Shown here piece by piece: positions 8,876 to 17,023 of a stretch of DNA of 64,000 nt. The notes under the pieces are model-generated. The model saw nothing but the letters and a program-made list of their open reading frames with translations, made no database searches and was not told the origin of the DNA. Numbering within the stretch: position 1 is the first letter of the stretch; each line of letters begins with the position of its first letter. Location of the stretch: contig JADJLM010000001.1 of NCBI GenBank assembly GCA_016710135.1, forward strand, positions 1,275,156 to 1,339,155. The letters run 5' to 3'. This stretch comes from Nitrosomonas sp. GTDB taxonomy: Bacteria > Pseudomonadota > Gammaproteobacteria > Burkholderiales > Nitrosomonadaceae. The position numbers and the translations under genes were made by a program.

Positions 8876-10264
8876 TCAATTCGATACACGCGTCAATTTC
8901 ACAGCGGCTTTACCCTGCTTTGTCAAAGTAGCTGTATTACCATCTGAGCTGATATCAAAGGTAACCGATTTATCAGCACTTTCTGATAAACCGGCACAGG
9001 CATTGGTGTCAAAGATAAAGCTTGTAATTTTTAATGCTTTACTCGCGCCATCATAATTAAACGCAGCATATTCAATACCGGGTTTACCACACTCGAGCGG
9101 TTCCAATTGAACGGTTTGACCAGTTGGGTCGATCAGCATAAAGCGATTATTGGGGAAAAATAAGAATAATTTTGATTTGACTGAACTCTTATCTAAACTC
9201 CATGCGCCGACGATTCCCTGTGCGGTATTATCCATCTTGGAATAACGCCGCTCTTTCACTTCCGTGGCGATAGGCTCATCATCTGCGCTAAGTTCAATTG
9301 GCTTGGCAATATGAAATAATTCACCAAATAAGCTACTTTGCTGTCTTTCGCGTTGTGCAACGACGATATCAGAGATAATCAATTCATCACCATCTGTGTT
9401 GATCCGCCAGGTTGCACGGGGATGCGACAGTCCTGCTCTCAGATTGGTATCAATTGCGGTCGACCCCACCAGTTTGAATCCACGTGTATCAAATGCTTCG
9501 GCTTTGGTCGTACCAGATTCTACCCCTGTTCTAAAAATTGTCTCACCACCACAAACCCGATTTTCATCGCAGGAATCGTCTGCAGTTGCCTCCCCATGTA
9601 AGTATTCACCACTGCCATCTTCAGCGATTTGGAGGACACTCGCACTTTGATTATCGTATTTTACCCAAATATGGCTGCTTAGCAGATTAATGCCACGAGT
9701 CAAGAATTGTTCGCTGGCTTCTTCCAATGATTTAGCTTCCCCCGGTAACTCAGCAGCTTCACGCGCTGCTTTAAGAACAGCATTGTCAGAAAAAGTGGTT
9801 GGATCGGACTCCAAGTTAATGGATGATTTAATTGCATTGGCAACCTTGGATGAGATTGAAATGCCATTCGTCACGTCATCATCTGAATCCAATGATTGCA
9901 GTAAAATCAGCAAATTCTTTAGTTTATTTTCATTACCCGCAGCCAAATCAATTGGGCTAACAATTGCTGATCCTTTGATATCAGCAAGGGTCAATTCACC
10001 TAACTTGAATCGAATATTATCGCCATGTTGATAGTGAAAAACACCGCGCGCATCCGTTACACCCTCTGAACCAGAGGCCGTACTATAGCCCACACCTGAA
10101 ATTGCAAACCCATCGCTAAGAACCCCTGTTGTAGGTCCTTTTGCAGCCACTTTTGTTTTCACTTCAACAACTTCTTTACTATCCTCACAGGCAGTCAGGT
10201 TTAGAATGAATAGACCAGATATAATTAACCCTATTTTTCTCGTTTGTTGATTCAATTTCATCAA
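8876..10264 (-). CDS. Predicted outer-membrane or periplasmic lipoprotein, unknown function
   Basis: The start gives MMKLNQQTRKIGLIISGLF followed by the lipobox LTAC with Cys at about 26, so a lipoprotein signal of type II is predicted. Residues 45-90 carry GVLSDGFAISGVGYSTAS, then TDARGVFHYQHGD and FKLGELTLADI, a pattern seen at the N-terminus of several surface lipoproteins where the phrase marks a carboxypeptidase-regulatory-like or filamin-like beta domain. The rest is beta-rich with no enzyme motif that I recognise. It is a single transcription unit with its own terminator. No function can be assigned. Confidence 0.75.
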   Translation of the reverse strand: MMKLNQQTRKIGLIISGLFILNLTACEDSKEVVEVKTKVAAKGPTTGVLSDGFAISGVGYSTASGSEGVTDARGVFHYQHGDNIRFKLGELTLADIKGSAIVSPIDLAAGNENKLKNLLILLQSLDSDDDVTNGISISSKVANAIKSSINLESDPTTFSDNAVLKAAREAAELPGEAKSLEEASEQFLTRGINLLSSHIWVKYDNQSASVLQIAEDGSGEYLHGEATADDSCDENRVCGGETIFRTGVESGTTKAEAFDTRGFKLVGSTAIDTNLRAGLSHPRATWRINTDGDELIISDIVVAQRERQQSSLFGELFHIAKPIELSADDEPIATEVKERRYSKMDNTAQGIVGAWSLDKSSVKSKLFLFFPNNRFMLIDPTGQTVQLEPLECGKPGIEYAAFNYDGASKALKITSFIFDTNACAGLSESADKSVTFDISSDGNTATLTKQGKAAVKLTRVSN

Positions 10265-10537
10265 AGTGATTCTTCCTAATTAAGTTAATCGATAGATGCG
10301 ATTATATGCAGAGTCCCCAAAATTGTAATCTTATGAAATAATAAGATAATATCGGGCTCAGATTTCTTGTTAATTTTTAGGATTATTATAACCTTCAAAA
10401 CAAAACCTGGCTGAATGATAAATTCACACCCAGTAAAAAGTATAGATGTAATTTATTTTTTTTGAATGCTTACACACTTAGTTGGTCAATCAAACTTTGA
10501 AATTTGATACCATCATTTGATAATTAACTGATTGTAT
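10265..10537. promoter_or_regulatory. AT-rich divergent intergenic region
   Basis: This 273-bp AT-rich gap must hold the outward promoters for the lipoprotein (minus) and the Rieske protein (plus). No clear operator palindrome or RNA gene is visible. I did not find a convincing -35/-10 pair. Confidence 0.4.
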
Positions 10538-11644
10538 ATGTCGAATCCTGCTGAATTACCCCATTTAACTGAAAAATTTCTGTCACTTTCTATCGATTGG
10601 TATCTCGATCAACAGATATACGAGATTGAAAAGCAACGATTGTTTGAGCAAGGACCTGGCTATATCGGCCACGAATTAATGATTCCGAATCCGGGCGATT
10701 ACTATGTCTTGAAATGGCTGAATGATTCGAAGGTATTAGTGCACAATGAAAACGGGATTGAGCTACTCTCAAATATTTGTCGCCATCGTCAGGCGATCTT
10801 GCTTGAGGGTCATGGCAATACCAAAAATATCGTGTGCCCAATTCATCGGTGGACCTACGCGATGGATGGAAAGTTAATGGGCGCTCCCTATTTTAGTAGA
10901 AACCCTTGCTTAGATCTTGGAAAAACCAGCTTGCAGCAATGGAACGGAATGCTGTTTGCTGGCGCAAGAAACGTAAACCAAGATCTTGCCAATTTGAGTG
11001 TATTTAAAGATTTTGATTTCTCCAATCATGTGTTAAATCATGTTCAAATCGATCATTACGCGTGCAACTGGAAAACATTTATTGAGGTTTACCTAGAAGA
11101 TTATCATGTCGAGCCCTATCATCCAGGCTTAGGTCACTTTGTGGATATCAATAATCTTACCTGGGAATTTAACGATTGGTATAGTGTACAAGTCGTGGGG
11201 GCTAATCGAAGATTCGATCGAGCTGGATCTCCGATCTATGAAAAATGGCATCAGCAAGTGTTACGTTACAACGATAATCAAGATCCTTCTCATGGCGCAA
11301 TCTGGTTGGTTTATTATCCGAACATTATGTTGGAATGGTACCCACATACCTTGATTGTAAGCACGATTATCCCGACCGGAATTGAAAGTTGCACCAACGT
11401 TGTCGAGTTTTACTACCCTGAAGAAATTGCATTATTTGAAAGTGAATTTATTGAAGCAGAGCAGGCTGCTTATCGAGAAACTGCTCTGGAAGACCGCGAA
11501 ATTTGCCGACGGATGACTGAGGGGCGGCGTGCTTTATATCAGCAACGCATCAATGAATTTGGCCCTTATCAAATCCCAATGGAAGAAGGCATGGCTCATT
11601 TTCATCAGTTTCTAAGACGTGAAATTGGGCCCTATTTACGCTGA
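10538..11644 (+). CDS. Rieske-type aromatic ring-hydroxylating oxygenase, alpha subunit-like
   Basis: A 368-residue protein with an N-terminal Rieske [2Fe-2S] domain: C81-x-H83 in NICRHRQ and C100-x2-H103 in VCPIHRWTYA. The C-terminal catalytic domain has the mononuclear iron site written DYHVEPYHPGLGH, then a conserved Asp/Glu region. Such enzymes hydroxylate or demethylate substrates with electrons from a separate reductase, but neither reductase nor beta subunit is nearby, so the substrate is unknown. It resembles the choline-monooxygenase-like single-subunit branch. A TTG six bases upstream is possible, but the ATG at 10538 is preferred. The ribosome site is weak. Confidence 0.85.
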   Translation: MSNPAELPHLTEKFLSLSIDWYLDQQIYEIEKQRLFEQGPGYIGHELMIPNPGDYYVLKWLNDSKVLVHNENGIELLSNICRHRQAILLEGHGNTKNIVCPIHRWTYAMDGKLMGAPYFSRNPCLDLGKTSLQQWNGMLFAGARNVNQDLANLSVFKDFDFSNHVLNHVQIDHYACNWKTFIEVYLEDYHVEPYHPGLGHFVDINNLTWEFNDWYSVQVVGANRRFDRAGSPIYEKWHQQVLRYNDNQDPSHGAIWLVYYPNIMLEWYPHTLIVSTIIPTGIESCTNVVEFYYPEEIALFESEFIEAEQAAYRETALEDREICRRMTEGRRALYQQRINEFGPYQIPMEEGMAHFHQFLRREIGPYLR

Positions 11645-11686
11645 AAGGCTTACAGTTCCTTCTATTAGAAACGATTAAAACTTCCC

Positions 11687-12538
11687 ATGCACTCATTATG
11701 GATGCTCGTAGCAGGCTTCATGTTTGCTTGCATGGGCTTGCTTGTCAAATTAAGCGCAGCGCATTTTACCAGCACTGAATTGGTATTTTACCGTTCATTG
11801 TTTGGTTTAATCGTAACATTCCTCGTTCTGACCGCCTGCCGTATGCCTTTGGCGACTATACACTGGAAAACTCATTGCTGGCGTGGATTGTTTGGATTAG
11901 GCGGATTGCTACTCTTTTTCTATTGCCTCACTCAACTTCCCCTAGCGACAGCAGTTTCACTCAATAATACCTGGCCTTTATTTTTAATTCTCTTAGCGAC
12001 CCTTATACTCAAAGAACATTTGCATTGGCCCCTCGCTTGTGCTGTGATGCTTGGCTTTACCGGCGTTTTATTATTGTTACAACCCACGCTTAATGAAAGC
12101 CAGTTATTGGCGGGTTTGTTAGGTGTCACCTCTGGCTTTCTGGCTAGTATCGCGCACTTCAATGTAAAGCAACTAGGAAAACTTGGCGAATCGGATTGGC
12201 TCGTTGTTTTTTATTTTACCTTGATATCAACCATTATTACCGGTACCTGGTTAGCCCTGACTCAATTCAGCACCATTACAGCACATAACCTATTGCTATT
12301 GATCGGCGTCGGGCTAACAGCAACATTCGCGCAGCTAGCCTTGACGCGTGCCTATCGAATGGGTAAAACAATGGTCATTGGTGCACTCGCCTATAGTACG
12401 GTATTATTCTCTGGACTATGGGATGTGTATTTTTGGGAGGAGGTACTACCGATTTCAGCATGGGTAGGAATGGGATTGATCGTTTTAGGTGGAATATTAA
12501 GTATCCGAGTGATACCCAAGGGTGTCCGCAATTCGTAA
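11687..12538 (+). CDS. EamA/DMT-superfamily membrane transporter
   Basis: A 283-residue integral membrane protein with about ten hydrophobic segments in two repeated EamA halves. The first half has KLSAAHFTSTELVFYRSLFG and AVSLNNTWPLFLILLATLIL. The second has ALTRAYRMGKTMVIGALAYS followed by LFSGLWDVYFWEEVLP. This layout is typical of drug/metabolite exporters of the RhaT/RarD type. The substrate cannot be read from sequence. It follows the Rieske gene by 42 bp on the same strand and could be co-transcribed. Confidence 0.88.
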   Translation: MHSLWMLVAGFMFACMGLLVKLSAAHFTSTELVFYRSLFGLIVTFLVLTACRMPLATIHWKTHCWRGLFGLGGLLLFFYCLTQLPLATAVSLNNTWPLFLILLATLILKEHLHWPLACAVMLGFTGVLLLLQPTLNESQLLAGLLGVTSGFLASIAHFNVKQLGKLGESDWLVVFYFTLISTIITGTWLALTQFSTITAHNLLLLIGVGLTATFAQLALTRAYRMGKTMVIGALAYSTVLFSGLWDVYFWEEVLPISAWVGMGLIVLGGILSIRVIPKGVRNS

Positions 12539-12592
12539 TCAACGAATGCGTGATACCCATTCATAAAAATAGAACTTGGGAGTATTTGAATC

Positions 12593-13354
12593 ATGATAAA
12601 TATTGAAAAAACCCAGAACGTCGTAGTTTTGGCTGTTATTGGGGAATTTACACTCGCGGATTATAAAGATTTTGAGGATAAAGTATTGCATCAATACCAT
12701 TTCGATGGACGTGCAAATTTATTATTCGACTGGCGTGATATGGTTGATTATTCTGTCGATGTTGCTTGGGAAGAAATTAAATTTATGCGTGAACATGGGA
12801 GTGAGTTTGGACGTGTTGCCGTCGTGACAGACGATCAATGGCAGACTTGGAGCGCTTGGGTTTCCAATCTTTTCATCGATGCCGATGTTGCTAGAGTCTT
12901 GCATGTCCTTGGTGTTGTACTTTGGATAGGCGGTGTCGCAATGGTGACAACTGTTTTACTGCCCGCAGTACAACAATTTAAATCTGAACACGAGCAAATA
13001 GAATTTTTTGAGCAAGTTGAAAGCCGTTTTGCCACACAGGCACGATTCACAACGCTCATCGTTGGTATCAGTGGCTTTTATATGATTTATCTATTAGATG
13101 CCTGGAGCCGTTTCACTGAACTTCGATACTGGTGGATGCATGCGATGGTTTTTGTATGGATAATGTTTTCAATCATGTTGTACATCCTGGAACCGCTCGT
13201 GCTCCACAAATGGTTTATCAACCGAGCCCGTGTAAAACCGCAAGCAACATTTAATTTAATACTCCGTATGCATTGGGTCATGCTGAGTATTAGCTTAATT
13301 ACCACAGCAGGCGCCGTTGCAGGCAGCCATGGCTGGTTTCCCCTAGGTTTCTGA
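12593..13354 (+). CDS. Fusion of a SpoIIAA/STAS-like domain with a CopD-like membrane domain
   Basis: Residues 1-100 look like a SpoIIAA-like (STAS-fold, lipid-binding type) domain: VVVLAVIGEFTLADYKDFE, DGRANLLFDWRDM, then FGRVAVVTDDQWQTWSAWV. The domain stops early at DADVARV. At once a membrane protein begins: LHVLGVVLWIGGVAMVTTVL, two further segments, and a last helix with HWVMLSISLITTAGAVAG. Each part is usually a separate protein, and here the last helix of the first and the extreme N-terminus of the second seem missing, as expected of a deletion fusion. The frame is continuous. It overlaps the next start by one base (TGATG). Confidence 0.7.
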   Translation: MINIEKTQNVVVLAVIGEFTLADYKDFEDKVLHQYHFDGRANLLFDWRDMVDYSVDVAWEEIKFMREHGSEFGRVAVVTDDQWQTWSAWVSNLFIDADVARVLHVLGVVLWIGGVAMVTTVLLPAVQQFKSEHEQIEFFEQVESRFATQARFTTLIVGISGFYMIYLLDAWSRFTELRYWWMHAMVFVWIMFSIMLYILEPLVLHKWFINRARVKPQATFNLILRMHWVMLSISLITTAGAVAGSHGWFPLGF

Positions 13355-13731
13355 TGAGCTATACCTTGTTAAAACTGATCCATGTCACGAGTGTATCGAT
13401 CAGCTTCTGCCTATTTTTACTCCGTGGTCTATGGATGATCAATGCATCGGGCCAATTGAAGCAGCGTTGGGTCAAAATCTTACCCCATGTAAGTGATACC
13501 GTCTTGCTGCTAAGCGCAATCATGCTCGCGATCACTCTCCAGCAAAGTCCACTTGAAAACTCATGGCTCACGGCAAAAGTATTAGGGCTATTGGCTTACA
13601 TCCTACTCGGTATGGTTGCCCTACGTTTTGGTAAAACGCGAAGAACTAAAATTACCGCTTGGATCATGGCTTTGATGGTATTCGGTTATATCGTATTCGT
13701 TGCTTTAACCAAAAATCCTGCAATTTTTTAA
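13354..13731 (+). CDS. SirB2-family membrane protein
   Basis: A 125-residue protein with four predicted helices. The family pattern is visible: LLKLIHVTSVSISFCLFLLR, WMINASGQLKQRWVKILPH, DTVLLLSAIMLAI, then SWLTAKVLGLLAYILLGMVA and LRFGKTRRTK. SirB2-like proteins are small inner-membrane proteins of unclear role, historically named for an invasion-gene regulator. The start overlaps the stop of the upstream fusion protein, indicating translational coupling, so the two probably act together in the membrane. Confidence 0.85.
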   Translation: MSYTLLKLIHVTSVSISFCLFLLRGLWMINASGQLKQRWVKILPHVSDTVLLLSAIMLAITLQQSPLENSWLTAKVLGLLAYILLGMVALRFGKTRRTKITAWIMALMVFGYIVFVALTKNPAIF

Positions 13732-14033
13732 GAATACCCTGAAATTTACTGAGCTACGCCAAATTTGCGATAGATTGCATGTTAGCAACAAAGGATCAGC
13801 CAGTGACACCAATTGGAAGTTTCTAAGGAAACAAAGAATCAAGCGTGCAATCATGTATCGCACGTAAACGCTTATTCAAATTGGCTATTCGCTATGAGAT
13901 ATAGGATGATATCATGAACAATCCCATATTAGATATCATCTGTGACATAATATATTGCGTCATTTCGGACGTCTAATTGAAGTTCGGCGGGATAGGCCTG
14001 CTGAATCAACTCACGATAACAGGAGGAATGACA
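13732..14033. other. Intergenic region before the PEP-CTERM gene
   Basis: About 300 bp without a convincing gene. A strong ribosome site AGGAGG lies at 14021-14026. Its spacing favours the ATG at 14034 over the ATG at 14028, which is too close. Nothing else was recognised. Confidence 0.5.
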
Positions 14034-14723
14034 ATGAAGACTCTTCACCCAGCCCTTGCCGCCCTAGCTCTACTGTATCCGCTGATTTGGTCAACAGAAA
14101 CTCATGCACTTCCTATTACCCAGAATTTCTCCGGTGTGCAGTTGGACGTGATAGGCGAGTACACTAACGGAGTACCTGTTTCGATCGGGTTGTGGGAATT
14201 CGCGCCTTCGTTTCAGCTTGGTCAAACGGTTACAGGTTTCATTGCCTATGACACGAACCAGCCAGACACCGATCCCGGTCAGTACGGAACCTACAGAATT
14301 GGCGCGCTTTCCGTCGACATCCCGCAGCTCGGGCTCTCGGTGTCGAGGAATAGTAATAATATGCAAATCTCAGCATTCGATAATACACCGAACCCCGACG
14401 ACCAATTCTTCGCCTATGTCAACGGTGTCGACAGTTTCTCCAGCAACGTAGGCCTCCCGAACCCCATAAATTTCTCGGTCTCGCTCCTTGGAGACACATC
14501 AATGCTGACTGACGACCTTCTTCCGATTAGCCCTCTCGCTTGGACCTTCGGCGGTGTAAGCTTTGATTTCTTGGCCAGCGACCATTCTTGGAGGCAGGTT
14601 CTAATGACATTCTCTCCGGCCCCGGCAGCTTCAGTGCCGGAACCCGTCACCATATTTCTCTTCGGCGCCAGCATAGTTGGTTTCGTTTTAACGAGAGTTA
14701 GAGGAAAGAAGAAGGGGGACTAA
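14034..14723 (+). CDS. PEP-CTERM sorting domain protein
   Basis: A 229-residue exported protein. It begins MKTLHPALAALALLYPLIW, a Sec signal peptide with a probable cut after THA, and has a beta-rich middle of unknown fold. It ends with the exosortase tag: VPEP, the hydrophobic stretch VTIFLFGASIVGFVLTRV, and a basic tail RGKKKGD. Such proteins are processed by an exosortase and go to the surface or extracellular matrix. To the eye the gene is richer in G+C than its neighbours and uses different codons, suggesting recent arrival. A strong hairpin follows. The TIGR04073-like protein at 59.3 kb suggests the strain has the sorting system. Confidence 0.88.
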   Translation: MKTLHPALAALALLYPLIWSTETHALPITQNFSGVQLDVIGEYTNGVPVSIGLWEFAPSFQLGQTVTGFIAYDTNQPDTDPGQYGTYRIGALSVDIPQLGLSVSRNSNNMQISAFDNTPNPDDQFFAYVNGVDSFSSNVGLPNPINFSVSLLGDTSMLTDDLLPISPLAWTFGGVSFDFLASDHSWRQVLMTFSPAPAASVPEPVTIFLFGASIVGFVLTRVRGKKKGD

Positions 14724-14727
14724 TGAA

Positions 14728-14787
14728 GTTGGAGTTGTCCCCTTTGAACTAGAACATAATATGTCCGATCAAAAGGACAACTCCAAC
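14728..14787 (+). terminator. Long hairpin after the PEP-CTERM gene
   Basis: GTTGGAGTTGTCC (14728-14740) pairs with GGACAACTCCAAC (14775-14787), and the following CCTTTGA pairs imperfectly with TCAAAAG, around a loop of about 20 nt. It starts 5 bp after the stop codon and is followed by CATTTTTATCC, a weak T tract. Likely transcription terminator. Confidence 0.65.
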
Positions 14788-14948
14788 TCCACTCCTCATT
14801 TTTATCCTTGAGTAACCACATGCGTTCACGTAGGTAAACTCGCCCGAATAAGAAATTCTGGAACGCCATGGGCTGAAATCAGCTATGCTCAACACAACTA
14901 CATAAGGTAAGCAGACACAAAGGTTTTGCGGAAATTAAGACAAATAAC

Positions 14949-15771
14949 TTACCCATCATGACATTTAGGCGGCGATCCTTCTTGTGCGATATACTGTTGC
15001 CATTCTCTCTCAGTAAACGATCAATTGGCTATCCGGCACGCGATACTTACCCAAGATTCAGGGTTAACATCCAGAATGAAAGCTGAATAGCCGTCAGAAC
15101 CGCCTACAGATGCAAGTCGTCGCCCTGCCGCATCGAATGCTAGTGTAGGTAACCACGGGTTACTATTCATGATGATCGGGGTAGGCAGAGGGTGACCGTC
15201 CAACTCATCTAAGAGATAAATGTTACCTGTGTTTTCGACCACAACTGCTATACGGTTCCCATCCTTGGAAATGCTCAATGACTCTCCACCTTGGGAAAAT
15301 AATAATTCTCCGCTTCGCTTCGGAACAGGCAAGGGCAAAATGCGTGGACCTTCCGTGCCTGATGGCGCAATATCCCAAACACGAACTCCATATGAAAAAG
15401 GGGAAGCAATTTTTTGCATAGGGAGATTGATATCAACAGGTGCATTTGAATAATCGGACCAAAGCACTTCGGGACCTCTAAGCAACTGAAATGTTTGCGT
15501 GTCCCATATTAGGAACTTACCATAAAAAGTTACCGATCCCAATTGATTCCCGTTGGAACTAAATGATAAGCCTGAAACATAGGGCATATCTGTCATATCT
15601 TCATTTAAGAATTTAGTTTTCTGGTTGATAACATCACGCAGTGCCACCTTCCCATCGCGGTATCCATAAGCGATTAAAGGTCGAGTTGGATGAAATGCGA
15701 GACTTGTTACTGCATTTCGTGAAATGGGATTATCAACTCTTTTTAGAATCAATTTATCAGCATCCCATAAA
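14949..15771 (-). pseudogene. WD40-repeat protein remnant, 5' truncated by an insertion sequence
   Basis: The coding frame runs from the edge of the IS481-type copy (SLWDADKLILKRVDNPISRN) through several degenerate WD40 blades (VTSLAFHPTRPLIAYGYRDG, LSFSSNGNQLGSVTFYGK, LAFDAAGRRLASVGGSDG). It reaches SWVSIACRIAN and then TGA at about 15021-15023. Beyond that stop the frame continues with SFTEREWQQYIAQEG to a second stop at 14949, so CGA to TGA is a likely nonsense change. The tail wording (CRIANR...EW..Y) is that of large STAND-ATPase/WD40 proteins. The N-terminal ATPase part is absent. This is the wreck of a relative of the 44.9-48.4 kb gene. Confidence 0.75.
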
Positions 15772-15772
15772 C

Positions 15773-16971
15773 TGTATTAGTTCCGATCTGATCTGACACA
15801 TCACTTGCAAAAGTGAGAGTTATCGGTTTTGATAAAGGTATCGAATCTTAATCAAAACAAAAGAAGTAACTCTCAATGACACATACTAACAATCGTATTA
15901 TTAAACACAAAGCTGGATTATTAAATTTGGCAGAAGAATTGGGTAATGTATCCAGGGCCGGTAAAGTCATGGGCGTCTCACGGGATACGTTTTATCGCTA
16001 TCAAGACCTTGTTGAACATGGTGGTCTTGATGCGCTGATAGACAAGGATCGAAGAGCCCCAAATATCAAGAACCGTGTTGATGAAGCCACCGAACGAGCA
16101 GTCATAGGTTATGCAATTGCGCAGCCTGCACATGGGCAGCATCGAACCAGCAATGAGCTTCGTAAGAAAAGTGTATTTGTATCGGGTAGTGGCGTGCGCT
16201 CTATTTAGCTACGTCATAACCTGGAGAATTTTAAAAGCGCTTAAAAGCACTCGAAGACAAGGTGGCTAATGACGGCATTATTCTTAGTGATGCGCAAGTT
16301 GCGGCCCTTGAAAAGAAGAGACACGACGATGAAGCCTGCGGTGAAATAGAAACGGCACATCCAGGCTATCTAGGCTCACAAGATACGTTTTATGTCGAGA
16401 ACCTCAAGGGCGTTGGCCGTGTTTATCAACAAACGTTTATCGATACCTACAGCAAAATAGCCTTTGCCAAACTCTATACAACCAAAACACCGATTACAGC
16501 AGCTGACTTACTCAATGATAAAGTATTGCCATACTTTTGAACACTACGAACTACCCATGTTGCGTATCTTAACGGATAGGGGTACAGAGTATTGCGGTCG
16601 TGTTGACCAGCATGATTACCAGCTATATTTGGCGATTAATGATATTGATCATACAAAAACAAAAGCCATGTCGCCGCAAACAAACGGGATCTGTGAACGA
16701 TTCCACAAAACGATTCTGAATGAGTTTTATCAAATCACATTCAGGAAGAAACTTTATTCAACTATGGAGGAACTACAGAAAGATCTAGACGAATGGATGG
16801 AATACTATAACAATGAACGAACTCATCAAGGAAAATGTGCTGTGGACGAACACCATTGGATACATTACTTGATGGCAAATCAATTTGGGCGGAAAAAAAT
16901 TTAGCTCAAATCTAAACTGACAGACACCTAAAAAAAACTGGTAACTGTCAGATCAGGTCTAAGCTAGTACA
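15773..16971. mobile_element. IS481-type insertion sequence, copy 2 (degenerate, plus orientation)
   Basis: The left end TGTATTAGTTCCGATC and, inward from the right, TGTACTAGCTTAGACC continue to CTGATCTGACA. They match the ends of copy 1 at most positions. Length 1199 bp. It interrupts the WD40 gene at its left side. No clear target duplication flanks it (CATAAAC and TGTTAT). Copies 1 and 2 face each other and bracket about 9.7 kb. Confidence 0.72.
15876..16917 (+). pseudogene. IS481-family transposase, inactivated
   Basis: The protein parallels copy 1: helix-turn-helix (GKVMGVSRDTFYRYQDLVE), FIDTYSK, ILTDRGTEYCGR and MSPQTNGICERFHKTIL. A TAG at 16206-16208 replaces the Trp codon seen in copy 1 (SIWLRH). 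Frame changes occur near 16235, 16540 and 16845. The last restores CCGRTPLDTLLDGKSIWAEK to a stop near 16917. With one nonsense codon and three shifts it is certainly non-functional. Confidence 0.85.
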
Positions 16972-17023
16972 TGTTATACAAGCATAAACTGCTCTGAATG
17001 AAACTCCATCGAACACCCCCCCC

